Origin: Muribaculaceae bacterium | Lineage (GTDB): Bacteria > Bacteroidota > Bacteroidia > Bacteroidales > Muribaculaceae | Length of the DNA: 37,603 bases | Direction of reading: 5' to 3' | Assembly: GCA_029060285.1 (NCBI GenBank) | Contig: JAIDUH010000010.1 | Span: forward strand, 1 to 37,603 | In this document: piece by piece, positions 9,096 through 18,625 of the stretch | How positions within the stretch are numbered: the first letter of the stretch is position 1 | How the letters are laid out: every line of letters begins with the position of its first letter | The notes under the pieces: model-generated | Database searches by the model: none | The model's input: the letters and a program-made list of their open reading frames with translations, nothing else | What the model was told of the DNA's origin: nothing | Program-made: the position numbers and the translations under genes

Positions 9096-9674
9096 TCACA
9101 CATCGCTGATGGATAGGAGGCCTGATTTTTTGGCGCCTATGTAGGAGGCGAAATGAAGGTCGCCGCGGTCAATGTCGCTGATGTAGATGGGATGGCCTAT
9201 GCAGAGGGTGTGGAGTGTGACGATGTCCCCTTCCTTGAGCTTGATGTTTCGTGATTTCGCCACACGGAACCGCATGTGGTCCACGCACTCCATTTCACAT
9301 CCTTTTCCATCATTCCAACTTAATTCAAATCGGTCGCCGGACTTATATCTACCGGTGTCGATCATAGTGTCTGGATGAAATCCGGAATCTTCATCGTTGG
9401 TGACAGCCACTTCTCTTTCAATTCTTTTCTTAAAGGATTCCCAGTCTTTCATCCCATTGAAGCGTGCCAGTATATTGAGGGTGGTCTGTGAAAAATCACC
9501 ATTGTATTTTACGTAGCCCCACAGTCTCTTAATGGATGAAAGGCTTAAAGAGTCGCCGGTGGTCTTTTGTATCCGCAGCAGCAAATCATTGAATTCAGAT
9601 GGAGTGGTGGGTTCATATCCAAGGCGCTCATTAGTAATCCTGACCAGTGCCTCTAATGCATCATTTTTTCCCAT
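9096..9674 (-). CDS. Hypothetical kinase-associated cytosolic protein with HTH-like N terminus
   Basis: This 192-residue protein has no signal or transmembrane segment. The N-terminal 75 residues (SLSSIKRLWGYVKY, then SQTTLNILARFNGMKDWESF) repeat a pattern common in uncharacterised Bacteroidetes proteins that looks like a small all-helical, HTH-like domain. The C-terminal 110 residues appear beta-rich (DRFELSWNDGKGCEM, MRFRVAKSRNIKLKEGDIVTL). It begins 12 bases after the Ser/Thr kinase stop, so the two are almost surely co-expressed. A role as kinase substrate or output regulator is an inference from position only. Confidence 0.7.
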   Translation of the reverse strand: MGKNDALEALVRITNERLGYEPTTPSEFNDLLLRIQKTTGDSLSLSSIKRLWGYVKYNGDFSQTTLNILARFNGMKDWESFKKRIEREVAVTNDEDSGFHPDTMIDTGRYKSGDRFELSWNDGKGCEMECVDHMRFRVAKSRNIKLKEGDIVTLHTLCIGHPIYISDIDRGDLHFASYIGAKKSGLLSISDV

Positions 9675-9686
9675 GGCAGTTAAGAT

Positions 9687-10619
9687 TTAGAAATTTATAT
9701 AGTGTATAGTGATGAAAGCGGCGAGCATGATGCAAAGTCCCGATAGAATATATGTCAGGGCCTGCGACGAAAGAATCTGAGTTGCCCATGAAGCATTCTC
9801 ATCCTCTTCTTCATATGAAGCTTCTATCATATCAAGTCCATTCATGCGCATGGCAGGATCCGGATGCATGCACCGGGCGGCAGCACGAGCCAAACTGCGG
9901 TTGCCGCTTGCGTCTGCAAGATCACTAAAAATCACTCCAAGCGAATATATGTCGGCTTCAGCAGTCGGCGTAGCGTCGGGCTCTGACTGCTCCGGCGCCA
10001 TATATCTTTTTGATCCGGCGGGATGCTTAAGAATGACGTAATCATCACGATCCGAAAGATTGAAGTCGATGATCTTCACATTTCCTCCTTGATGGGACAC
10101 CAATATATTATCGGGTTTGAGATCACGATGGAATATCTGCTTGCCATGCAGGTATCTTACCGCGTCTGCCATTTGCAATGCCATTGCATTCGCTTTCTCC
10201 GGAGAAATGCTTTTTTCTGAGATCATTTCTGACAGACGAATACCGTCGATATATTCCAATACGATTCTCTTCCCGAGAGTGTCGACATTTTCAAGTCCTA
10301 ACGTGCGCCGGATATTCGGATGGTCAAGGGATATGCCTATTTCAAATTCTTTTGCCAAGCACATGTTGCTGATCGGGTCATCAAGACGGTCTTTTTTCAG
10401 CCCTTTCAGCGCAAAGCGTTTCCCATAGCGTGTGGCGGTATGAATTTCTGTAGCTCCATTTGATGAGCTGTAGAGCAGGGATATGTTGGAGAATTTATTG
10501 GAGAAGATCCCTGCGAAGTCAAGACGTGCACTTTCTTCATCAGCGTGGATGCTTGAATCTGAATCGTTATCATCCATCGACAAAGGAACACTGTCATTGT
10601 ATTCATCTCTACTTTCCAT
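9687..10619 (-). CDS. Hanks-type Ser/Thr protein kinase with C-terminal membrane anchor
   Basis: The 310-residue protein has a complete kinase core: Lys72 in RFALKGLKK, catalytic loop HRDLKPDN with Asp166, Mg-binding Asp185 in DFNLS, and MAPEQS. Two features are unusual. The metal-binding triplet is DFN instead of DFG, and the glycine-rich loop before Lys72 is degenerate (YSSSNGATEIHTA). The catalytic residues are kept, so activity is likely. A single hydrophobic helix (about 285-306, YILSGLCIMLAAFITIHYI) ends the protein, leaving the kinase in the cytosol and almost nothing outside. It is embedded in an operon of surface lipoproteins, 16 bases after the LRR gene, which suggests control of that structure or its expression. 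Confidence 0.9.
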   Translation of the reverse strand: MESRDEYNDSVPLSMDDNDSDSSIHADEESARLDFAGIFSNKFSNISLLYSSSNGATEIHTATRYGKRFALKGLKKDRLDDPISNMCLAKEFEIGISLDHPNIRRTLGLENVDTLGKRIVLEYIDGIRLSEMISEKSISPEKANAMALQMADAVRYLHGKQIFHRDLKPDNILVSHQGGNVKIIDFNLSDRDDYVILKHPAGSKRYMAPEQSEPDATPTAEADIYSLGVIFSDLADASGNRSLARAAARCMHPDPAMRMNGLDMIEASYEEEDENASWATQILSSQALTYILSGLCIMLAAFITIHYINF

Positions 10620-10635
10620 AAGACTTTTAGCTTAT

Positions 10636-12279
10636 TTATGGTTGGAATTCTTCAATGTGGGTGAAATTGCCCCAGACATTGTGGTTGCGGTATATTTTCT
10701 TTTTTCCCACCGGGATAAAAAGAGTACACTCCTCAAAGATTGCAGAGCTCCCATTGATGAATGCATCTTTTGTAGCGTAGGGCGGGATATCGGCTTTCAG
10801 ATAAATGGAACTGACAGCAGTCCCGTCAAACACATAATTTCCGATGAATTCTGTGCCTGAGCCTAAGCAGACCGATTTCAGGTCTGAGCAATTCTGAAAC
10901 ATTCCTTCAGAAATATTGGTAATGTTGTCAGGAAGAATTATTTCAGCAAGAGCAGATCCTGCAAATGCCCCACGACTTATGGAAGTGACTGTAGCAGGAA
11001 CTATGAGCTTCGTTATGGAGGTTTCAGCGAAGGCATTTTCCAGTATAGATGTTATTGAAGCAGGGAGCTGATAGTCGCCTTTTTTACCACAAGGAAACCA
11101 TAGTATTTCGGATGCGTCATGATTGAAGAGCACACCGTCAATAGACGAAAAATTGCGGTTGGCCTTCGATACCTTGATCTCAGTCAGAGAAGGGCATTCC
11201 GAAGAAGGGAGCAAATGCTCGATACCGGCTGATATTGAGATGGCATTAAGTGCCGGGCAACGTGCAAAAGCATTGCGGTCAAGGCTGATGGCAGTGGCAG
11301 GGAGAATTATATCACGCAAACGAGTACAGTCAGCAAATATGCCGGATGTCAGTTTGTCAGTCTCTGTAAAGCGGCTTCCGTCATAAGATCCTCCCCCTTC
11401 GGTGATAACAGCGTCAGTGAGGTCGACATCACCTATTTTGACTCCTGAGAAATTCTCTTCCGTTGTGCTCGGGGCTCCGAGCATGATTCTGAGTGTATGG
11501 AAATCATCGCCATTCAAATATCCGGAAATAGTAAGGGATTCGAGATCGTAAAAGCCACCATTCTCAAATAGCTTTGACAAGCATCCCGGCTGTTGAAGAA
11601 CGATACTGTTTCTTGTAGTATATTCCAAAGGATCACCATGCGCCTCTCCTATGGAATTAGCCGCAAATGGAGTGATCACGTATGAAGTCTCAGGAATAAG
11701 GCCGGTGACGTTAAGTTGATGGATGCCAGAAGTCAAGTCTATTTCCGGAAGATAAAACCGACGGCTTTCAGACGATCCAGAAGCCTTTATTTCGCAACCT
11801 GCCATTGCAAGAGCTTCCCCTCCGTCTTCAATGATGTTGAACTCTACAATAATGCCCAAAGGTCCGGTGGAAAGAGGGATTGGGGAAGATAGCTTGGGAA
11901 GTTTGTTTGGTTGGGTCTTAAAAGTGACTGCGTCAGATCTCAAGGTTGCCGTTTGGGAGCCCCCTTCTATATATGCGCAATAGGTATGACCCGGCTTAAG
12001 TCCGGTCAAATGAAAGGGGACTTTGTCAGATTGAGGATCACCGCTGATCTTCATTTGCGCTGCGTCTTCTTCGGCAGCATAAAAAAGGGTGATAAACGAC
12101 AGCTGGGCCTCCCCTCGCCTTTCGACAGTGGCGATAAGGGTGGCTTCAGTACGAAATATGTCGGTTGCTTCAGAAAGAGTGATTATCGGCTCAAGGATAC
12201 TCGGAGAAGTATTTTCAGAGCAGCTTGCCAATATACACATTGACAGAAGCATAAAAAGATATTTTGAACTATATGTCAT
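10636..12279 (-). CDS. BspA-like leucine-rich-repeat lipoprotein
   Basis: The 547-residue protein has a lipobox ending at Cys20 (MCILASCSEN). Residues 25-220 look like two beta-sandwich (fibronectin III-like) domains, with TGLKPGHTYCAYI and TGLIPETSYVITPFA as typical strand signatures. Residues 240-520 are BspA-type LRR_5 repeats: ISLDRNAFARCPALNAI, ITSILENAFAETSITKL, VTSISRGAFAGSALAEI, ITNISEGMFQNCSDLKS. Such repeats serve adhesion in Bacteroidales. It shares the repeat type with the M64 chimera upstream in the same operon. Its start is 15 bases after the preceding stop. Confidence 0.88.
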   Translation of the reverse strand: MTYSSKYLFMLLSMCILASCSENTSPSILEPIITLSEATDIFRTEATLIATVERRGEAQLSFITLFYAAEEDAAQMKISGDPQSDKVPFHLTGLKPGHTYCAYIEGGSQTATLRSDAVTFKTQPNKLPKLSSPIPLSTGPLGIIVEFNIIEDGGEALAMAGCEIKASGSSESRRFYLPEIDLTSGIHQLNVTGLIPETSYVITPFAANSIGEAHGDPLEYTTRNSIVLQQPGCLSKLFENGGFYDLESLTISGYLNGDDFHTLRIMLGAPSTTEENFSGVKIGDVDLTDAVITEGGGSYDGSRFTETDKLTSGIFADCTRLRDIILPATAISLDRNAFARCPALNAISISAGIEHLLPSSECPSLTEIKVSKANRNFSSIDGVLFNHDASEILWFPCGKKGDYQLPASITSILENAFAETSITKLIVPATVTSISRGAFAGSALAEIILPDNITNISEGMFQNCSDLKSVCLGSGTEFIGNYVFDGTAVSSIYLKADIPPYATKDAFINGSSAIFEECTLFIPVGKKKIYRNHNVWGNFTHIEEFQP

Positions 12280-12294
12280 TTTTTTCTGTTAACC

Positions 12295-13305
12295 CTACTT
12301 TTTACTTAATCTTACGCCTACACCGATTGATGCAAACCATTCACTGCCTTTTATGGTAAGGACAGATGCAGACACTGCCATACGATTAAACCTTATCATG
12401 ATGCCGGCTTCCGCTGTCAGTCCACTATGACTGAAGAATGAATTCTTTACAAAGTCTCCCCCTTCGGATTTTGCCAATTGCCAGGCAAGGGCGTTCGATG
12501 AATATCCCAGTCCTTCGAAAACGGCTATGCGAGACCCTGCACGATGGATTGCCCCGACTGTAGCCATAAAGGATTTTCGCCGTGTAATGCCGGAGTAATA
12601 TCTTTCTGCACCGTCGATCAAGCCGGTTTTACTGCAGGTTGCAACTATATTACCGGTACTGCCAAAGTCTGTTGAGAGATGAATGTAAGCTCCGTGACGT
12701 TTCATTATTGTAGCCAAAACGCCCCAATTCAGATATGAAGCCTTTCCACCATATCCGGCAGTTGCCAATATATCGGATTCAATAGGCACGGGAGACTTCA
12801 CGGGCTTTACGACGAGAGTGTCGATCCTTGTCACTACCAATGTGTCGCGTATAGTAGTCACTATCGGCCGGCTTGTATCCACAGCCATCATGTTTTGCGA
12901 TGGTTCCTTTATGACCAGTTCATACGTCTTGTGGCTTTCAAGTTTTGAAGGGAAAAGATAATCACGCAATACGCCCCAAGAAGCGTGCTTTATCGTAATC
13001 TTCTTAGAACCACGAGGCAAGTATAACCAAATTTCCCCGGTTTTGTCAATACGTTTTGCTATTCCGAGAGGTGTCGAGAACGCGAAGTCAGGAGAAGCGG
13101 CAATCACTTTGATTAATGCGCATCCTTCATCATTCAGGTCTTTCACAGGATTGATAAAGGCAGAGATATCATTGGGAAGGTCGTGAAACCTACCTACGCT
13201 GAACTCCTGCGCCAGGAGTGGCGCAGGAAATACGGCAAGCAGCAGATTGGCTGCGATAGCCATCACGAGAGTAAATAGCCTTTGTCTCATCTTGTTTCCC
13301 ATCAT
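12295..13305 (-). CDS. Secreted protein with PEGA-like N-terminal region and barrel-like C terminus
   Basis: The 336-residue protein has a Sec signal peptide (about residues 1-32, ending PLLAQ). The first half, SVGRFHDLPNDISA to GEIWLYLPRGSKKITIKH, resembles the domain preceding PEGA-like modules in Bacteroidetes surface proteins (inferred). A Thr/Val-rich linker around residue 150-170 follows. The C-terminal 150 residues alternate in strand-like fashion and end SIGVGVRLSKK, as in small outer-membrane barrels. Its ATG overlaps the stop of the upstream gene (ATGA), which indicates translational coupling. Probably an outer-membrane or periplasmic partner of the fimbrillin-type lipoproteins; function not known. 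Confidence 0.7.
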   Translation of the reverse strand: MMGNKMRQRLFTLVMAIAANLLLAVFPAPLLAQEFSVGRFHDLPNDISAFINPVKDLNDEGCALIKVIAASPDFAFSTPLGIAKRIDKTGEIWLYLPRGSKKITIKHASWGVLRDYLFPSKLESHKTYELVIKEPSQNMMAVDTSRPIVTTIRDTLVVTRIDTLVVKPVKSPVPIESDILATAGYGGKASYLNWGVLATIMKRHGAYIHLSTDFGSTGNIVATCSKTGLIDGAERYYSGITRRKSFMATVGAIHRAGSRIAVFEGLGYSSNALAWQLAKSEGGDFVKNSFFSHSGLTAEAGIMIRFNRMAVSASVLTIKGSEWFASIGVGVRLSKK

Positions 13306-14150
13306 TCCAGATTGAAGTCTCCTATCTCAATTACATCTTCTCCTCCTCCAAGAATATATGGGGCGGGTTGCCATGTCCTCACATGTATCAATGGCATCGA
13401 ACGGTCTCTGAAGTCCCAAAGCAGGAAAAGGTAGCCGTCGTCGCTGTATCGGTCGCAACTGTATTTCTGCCTTAGGGTCACGCCATATATCCCCTCCATA
13501 GTAGGATGCCGCAGTATTTTGAAATCAGAAAAGCCGACATCAATTTTGCTGTTGGAGTTGAAAATACGCTCAAGTCGCTCAAGGTATTCTTTTTTTGAAC
13601 GTATTGCATAACTGACTTTCCTGTTTCCATCTCCGGCAGTCTCCTTGCTTCCGGTCTTAATCGTATGTCCGATGATGATGAGAGCATTGTCGCTGAATAC
13701 CTGGCGTATGAAATCAATGTCGCGTGTAGTGTAGGAAGTGCGGAGATGCTCGCAGTAGCTTAGTATCCTGTGCCGGCTTGCAGAATCGGTCTCCTCGAGC
13801 TGTCCGCTCATCACTTTTTGCGCTTCTGCCCGGAATGGATTGCCAATGCCGAAGGCAGATAAGTTAGCATCTCTGAACCGGGTGTCAGAAGGCGGGGTGC
13901 TATCATATATGTAAGTAGTGGGTTGGGCAGTGTTGACCATACGCTCTTGCGCATTTGCAGAAGTGTCGATTCCCGGATTCAGATTCTGTTTGGGTGTGAC
14001 AATGTCAGAAATAGTATCAATTGCCACCACTTTTGGGTTTTCGGATATAGATTCCGGGATGGACTTCAGGATTATTCCCAAAGCCCATACTCCTAATATA
14101 AGGCTCATTATTATGAGCGATAAGTTTATCTTTATCCTTTTTGACGACAT
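13302..14150 (-). CDS. Membrane-anchored protein with NTF2/SnoaL-like domain
   Basis: The 282-residue protein has an N-terminal signal anchor (LSLIIMSLILGVWALGIIL) and a long Ser/Thr/Pro-rich linker to residue 120. The C-terminal half, from HRILSYCEHLRTSYTTRDIDFIRQVFSDNALIIIGH to YLFLLWDFRDRSMPLIHVRTWQP, has the pattern of an NTF2-like fold used in Bacteroidetes periplasmic proteins. Catalytic function is not evident. It sits between the second fimbrillin and the barrel-like gene in the operon (16-base gap upstream, 4-base overlap downstream). Confidence 0.7.
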   Translation of the reverse strand: MSSKRIKINLSLIIMSLILGVWALGIILKSIPESISENPKVVAIDTISDIVTPKQNLNPGIDTSANAQERMVNTAQPTTYIYDSTPPSDTRFRDANLSAFGIGNPFRAEAQKVMSGQLEETDSASRHRILSYCEHLRTSYTTRDIDFIRQVFSDNALIIIGHTIKTGSKETAGDGNRKVSYAIRSKKEYLERLERIFNSNSKIDVGFSDFKILRHPTMEGIYGVTLRQKYSCDRYSDDGYLFLLWDFRDRSMPLIHVRTWQPAPYILGGGEDVIEIGDFNLE

Positions 14151-14166
14151 GCAGTTTTATAGGTTG

Positions 14167-15057
14167 TCAGTTCCAGTCTGTTATCTCTCCTCCTACTTCA
14201 ATCTTGACCTGTTCAGGATTCTTGTCGACCACCAGGTTGACTATGTGGTGAATCCCCGGTTTGAAGAGGAACTTGCTCTCATAGAGGAAAGACACTCCAT
14301 TCATGACCACCTCCACAAGGGGCACACGGTTTTCCAGTCGCTGCGGAACAATTATCGCGGTGTAGGATGTAGATCCCGCTTTTCTGGCGATGACTGTCTT
14401 GGCAGCGCCACGAAGATTCTTTGTGGCAACTCCCGCAGCAAGGTCGATGGTGGCATCAGTCACTGTGTTGTGGACATAGACTGTAGCATTGTCAGGAATC
14501 TCACCCTCGAAATCCTCTCCTTTGATCAGCCTGACCGTGAGTTTGCTCAGAATGTGTCGGAACTGAAGATTTACCGGATTTGGGGAAGCCTCGATCCCTA
14601 AGGATGAAGCATATAAGAAATCCGAGCCTTCATACCCGTCAATGCTGTTGCCAGCGGTATCTCGCTGGTCGGTCCCTACAGAGAATTGCAGGTCGCTCAC
14701 AGAAGATATCTCGTCAAGCGCCGGATAGTAGGCATATGCGTTGTATGTCCCCTTGTCCCAGTATAGCTTTCTTCCTGAGTTCCAACCGGACGCTGAGAAT
14801 GTAAGATGTTCATTATTGAGCGCGTTGCCCGATACCTCAAGAGGGCTATCGGACTCTGCCACAAAAAGACCTACAGCATCTCCCTCCTCGAAGGAAGTTT
14901 CCGTAGCCCGCGTCTCCGAGGGGTGGCTGAATGTGAATGACATTGCAACCTTTCCATCGGTATCAGCTGCCTCCGGCTCCATTGACTCATTGGCGCAGGA
15001 GGCTACACCAAAAGCCAACAATAGAACGCTTGTGATTGAATTAATATTGCGTCTCAT
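14167..15057 (-). CDS. Fimbrillin-family lipoprotein
   Basis: The 296-residue protein has a lipobox with Cys21 (LLLAFGVASCAN). It shows the fimbrillin (Mfa-like) order: an early ETRATETSFEEGDAVGLFV, then LYWDKGTYNAYAYYP, FLYASSLGIEASPNPVNLQFRHILSK and YTAIIVPQRLENRVPLVEVVMNG. Arg residues (ETRA) in the N-terminal part could be the gingipain-like processing site used in this family, but this is an inference. It is predicted to be exported as a lipoprotein and assembled into, or anchored with, a surface fibre. It lies 19 bases after the M64 chimera. Confidence 0.88.
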   Translation of the reverse strand: MRRNINSITSVLLLAFGVASCANESMEPEAADTDGKVAMSFTFSHPSETRATETSFEEGDAVGLFVAESDSPLEVSGNALNNEHLTFSASGWNSGRKLYWDKGTYNAYAYYPALDEISSVSDLQFSVGTDQRDTAGNSIDGYEGSDFLYASSLGIEASPNPVNLQFRHILSKLTVRLIKGEDFEGEIPDNATVYVHNTVTDATIDLAAGVATKNLRGAAKTVIARKAGSTSYTAIIVPQRLENRVPLVEVVMNGVSFLYESKFLFKPGIHHIVNLVVDKNPEQVKIEVGGEITDWN

Positions 15058-15076
15058 AGGTTTTATGTTTCATCGT

Positions 15077-18000
15077 TTAGTTTCTTAAAGGGCTTCCTTT
15101 GTGGATGACAGGAGGCAGTGAGCGGTTGCCTGAATTTACAGCCCCCATGTCCACACTTCTTGTTGTGGCACCTGCCGTACGCTTGTCGAGAGCTGCGAAT
15201 TCTTCGAAGTCGAATGGCTCGCCGGCGTAGTTCTTGATTCGCCTTACGATACTCTCGCGGCTGATGGTGCTATAGTATGGTATGTTGTTGTTCATACAGC
15301 TGTTCTGTTCAGAGCGGAATACGCCTCGGGAGTGCATAAAGCCCCCTTCGAAGATATCCACTATATCGCTATAGCGAGGGTCAAAGATGAGATGACTCCA
15401 GCCTACCTCATGCATCTTTCCGGTGAGCGAAATATTTTCATACCATCCCAGGTATTTTCCCCACTCTATTTCATCAACATGTCCACAGCAGGTGCATCCA
15501 CATGCATCAATAAATGCGTTATGGTAGATATACTCATCGGCGAGTTTTCCAAAACCATGACCTCCTGCCTCATGCTGGATGACGCCGCGGGAGTCGAGAG
15601 GATATCCATAGTCGCTCTTCGGGCAGAACGCTACTGCATAGCCAGAAGTCCACATCTGGCATATGCCCCCATAGTCGGTGCTGTTGGGAACAACAATGAC
15701 AAGGGTCTGATTTATATTGCTTTCATTGACTGTCGGGGCTTTCAGCACATAATCGGTCAGTTCATCATAGTCACACTTGAGTCCCACACCACCAGTGTAA
15801 GTTGTGCCAAAACGGTTGTAACGGATCGAGTTGATTGTTCCGACTCCGCTTTCAGTGGAGAGTGGAAATACTGTGTAGACGTTGAAGTAGTCTCGGTAAG
15901 TGGTATAAGGTTCTATGCCAAAGAAGTATTCCACCTGCTGCTTCATGTCTTTTAGGTATTCACCCCCGGCTATATCCTTTGCATCATAGCCGTCGCCAAG
16001 AATTACGATATTGATGCCGCCGTGGTTGCCTTTAGATGCTTTCTGGAGAGCGAGGAACTCATCTTCGCCGTATTCATATCCGTACTGTGTCACATGACAG
16101 GTGTGGGTATATTCCTTGTCTTTAAGACTGAAGACTACGTCGCCCTCGCGGATGTCTCCTGCTGCCGTAGACTTGATAGTGAGGGTTATCTCGCTTTTCT
16201 TATTGCCGGAAGTCTGAGAAAGCTCACACCAGTCGGGCTTTGACTCAAGCATCCATTCCCCCTCAGAGTCAATGACGAGGGTCTGCTTGTGTTCGCTGCT
16301 GAGAGCACATGCTACCGCCGGGCGGCAGACAAGTTCATGGTGGGCGGCAATACGCTTGAAATCACGCCAGCCGACTGCTGCCTGATACTGCGCCAAGGAA
16401 GTTTCCGGCACTTCGACAGTAAAGTTGTCTTTTGATACTCCATCGAATGCCCCTTGCTGTATGTAAGGAGGAATGTTGCTTTTTGTGACAATTTTGCCGA
16501 TTCCGTAGCAACCCTGGAATGCGCCACCATCCTCATAGTAGCTTGCCTCATAACGTATATTTTCAAGGCTCTCCGGGAATACGAGTCCTTCAAGGCTACG
16601 GCAGTGGGCAAATGCACCGGCGCCGATGGTGATCAGTCCTTCGGCAAATTCGAGTGTACCCATGAGTCGCCAGTTGTAGGCGAAAGCTTTGTCACCGATT
16701 GTCACAAGATTTTTGGGGAGAATAAGTTCACCGGAGAAATCGCAGCCGTAGAAGACATTGTCGTTTATGACCATGAGGTTTTTCGGGAGTGCAAGTTCTC
16801 CACGGAAATGGCATCCACCGAAAGCGTTAGAACCTATTGATGCAAGACCATCGTGGAGATATAGATTGCCATCAAATCCACAGTCAGTAAAGGCATCCTC
16901 GGGTATATCTGTCACCCCCTGCGGGATTTCAAGAGAGCCTTTAATGTTGAGACATTGGAAAAAGGCCCGCCAACCGATTCTCTTCAGTTTGCTTGGCAGA
17001 CGAAGGTTGCCATAAAACCCTTTACATCCCCCAAACGCACTACCACGTATCAATTCTACATTGTCGGGAATTATCAATTCACAGGTAAATCCACAATCGG
17101 AGAACACTCCATTGTAATAATCTATACCTTCATCTTTGTCTAAATCAATTTCTCCGGTATCATCTGACTGTGAGTTACCAATATATCTTAGTGTAGAGGG
17201 CAATGAAAGCGATCCTGTAAGGGATTTGCATTGATAGAACGCTCCTTGCTGAATATCAATTACCCCTTCAGGAATAATAAGAGACCCGGTAAGGTTTCTA
17301 CATCCATAGAATGCTCTCGCCCCAATGGATTTTAATCTGTCGGGCAGAATTATTCTTGTAAGGCTGGCCTTGCCAGATACAGTAGCGTTCGAGTAAAATG
17401 AGCTTGGTGGAATTTGATCTTCTTTGCAAGAAATATTGTATATTGGCTCGTTGCCGAATGCCTGTATCTTCACTTCCTTGAGGTTGAGCGCCTGAAGAGC
17501 GTCCATCTCGTCGCGCATGAAGTAGAAATCGCGAGAGTCGACCTCTCCGGTAATCTTCAGGTTTTTTAGCTTAGTGTAGTCCTTGCCAGCATCGATGATG
17601 GCCTGCTTCAGTCCTCCCGGTGTGGACTCCACTATCACGTATTCCTTTGAAGTGGCGTCGTGGCTCACAAGGTCGGTCTCCCATGCGGTAATGCTTTCGC
17701 TGACGAGAGTGAGCGCATAGTCGCCGGTAAGCTCTTTCTTATCCACTTTTATAGTGAAGTTGCTCATCTTGCCAGGCGCGTAGCTAAAATCCTCGCTTTT
17801 TGAGAAGCGATAAGGTATACCACCTATTGTAATATTGAATAGGTTCGTACCTGCGGGGATGGTCTGAGGCACTACGATGGCACGCCATTCATCGCCACGC
17901 TTACTTGGGGTAATCGATGAGTTGCTGACATTCCCATCAGCTTTCACTGATCCGGTGGAGAGATCGATCACAGCATCGAGAACAGTATTGCAGACAAGCA

Positions 18001-18625
18001 CCTGCTTTTTTGTCTCAGCCCATTCTCCTTCGGCAAATCCGGTGCCCTCCGTAAGGGTGACGCGCGCATTTGCCATTCTGTGGGTCATAGGAAGACGGAT
18101 GACGCTGGATGTAGGTTCGACACCTTCCACTTTTCCCCATAAGAAATCAGACGCCTCGTAGTCGCCCATAGTGCCGTCGTTGGGAATTGAAGCTTGATTC
18201 GTCTTTACTGTGAATTTATAGTTGTTCACATCATCAGGAGCGCCAAACGGATAATATCCATAGACGTCAATACGTGTGTGTTTGTCTTTCCAATAGAGGT
18301 CGTAGGCGGAGCTCCAACGATAAGCAGATTCGTCAAATGTATGGCGTACGTTGTCTCCTCGGTTTCCTTTGGTAAGAAGTGTGCCGGGATTATTGCCGTT
18401 ATAGTCTACTATGTAGACGCCCATCACATCACCGTCGGCAAACCCTTCGTCGTTTACTCGGGTAGTTGCCACCTGATTGATTTCTCCGGAAAGATTTATG
18501 GTTCCATTCTCTTGCATTTCCTGTCCCGGAGATTTAAGCAAATCCTCAGAACATGCTGTCAAAGTCAAAACCGTCAGGAGACCGTATGTGGTAAGTTGTT
18601 TATTCATAACTTTGCTATGTTTCAT
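15077..18625 (-). CDS. Chimeric surface lipoprotein: fimbrillin domain, LRR_5 repeats, BACON domain, M64 metallopeptidase
   Basis: A single 1182-residue frame. Lipobox at Cys25 (LTLTACSED). Residues 40-315 are fimbrillin-like (ATTRVNDEGFADGDVMGVYI, LYWKDKHTRIDVYGYYPF, VIRLPMTHRMANARVTL, WRAIVVPQTIPAG). Residues about 375-745 are BspA-type LRR_5 repeats (SIGARAFYGCRNLTG, DIQQGAFYQCKSLTG and others). Residues 765-852 are a BACON-like domain (GEWMLESKPDWCELSQTSG). Residues 852-1150 are an M64 (IgA-peptidase-like) metallopeptidase with HEAGGHGFGKLADEY: His1018, Glu1019, His1023, likely third ligand Asp1030. The ATG overlaps the upstream stop (ATGA); Met7 is another start. It would place a protease on an adhesin or fimbria-like structure. 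Cellular substrate unknown. Confidence 0.9.
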   Translation of the reverse strand: MKHSKVMNKQLTTYGLLTVLTLTACSEDLLKSPGQEMQENGTINLSGEINQVATTRVNDEGFADGDVMGVYIVDYNGNNPGTLLTKGNRGDNVRHTFDESAYRWSSAYDLYWKDKHTRIDVYGYYPFGAPDDVNNYKFTVKTNQASIPNDGTMGDYEASDFLWGKVEGVEPTSSVIRLPMTHRMANARVTLTEGTGFAEGEWAETKKQVLVCNTVLDAVIDLSTGSVKADGNVSNSSITPSKRGDEWRAIVVPQTIPAGTNLFNITIGGIPYRFSKSEDFSYAPGKMSNFTIKVDKKELTGDYALTLVSESITAWETDLVSHDATSKEYVIVESTPGGLKQAIIDAGKDYTKLKNLKITGEVDSRDFYFMRDEMDALQALNLKEVKIQAFGNEPIYNISCKEDQIPPSSFYSNATVSGKASLTRIILPDRLKSIGARAFYGCRNLTGSLIIPEGVIDIQQGAFYQCKSLTGSLSLPSTLRYIGNSQSDDTGEIDLDKDEGIDYYNGVFSDCGFTCELIIPDNVELIRGSAFGGCKGFYGNLRLPSKLKRIGWRAFFQCLNIKGSLEIPQGVTDIPEDAFTDCGFDGNLYLHDGLASIGSNAFGGCHFRGELALPKNLMVINDNVFYGCDFSGELILPKNLVTIGDKAFAYNWRLMGTLEFAEGLITIGAGAFAHCRSLEGLVFPESLENIRYEASYYEDGGAFQGCYGIGKIVTKSNIPPYIQQGAFDGVSKDNFTVEVPETSLAQYQAAVGWRDFKRIAAHHELVCRPAVACALSSEHKQTLVIDSEGEWMLESKPDWCELSQTSGNKKSEITLTIKSTAAGDIREGDVVFSLKDKEYTHTCHVTQYGYEYGEDEFLALQKASKGNHGGINIVILGDGYDAKDIAGGEYLKDMKQQVEYFFGIEPYTTYRDYFNVYTVFPLSTESGVGTINSIRYNRFGTTYTGGVGLKCDYDELTDYVLKAPTVNESNINQTLVIVVPNSTDYGGICQMWTSGYAVAFCPKSDYGYPLDSRGVIQHEAGGHGFGKLADEYIYHNAFIDACGCTCCGHVDEIEWGKYLGWYENISLTGKMHEVGWSHLIFDPRYSDIVDIFEGGFMHSRGVFRSEQNSCMNNNIPYYSTISRESIVRRIKNYAGEPFDFEEFAALDKRTAGATTRSVDMGAVNSGNRSLPPVIHKGSPLRN

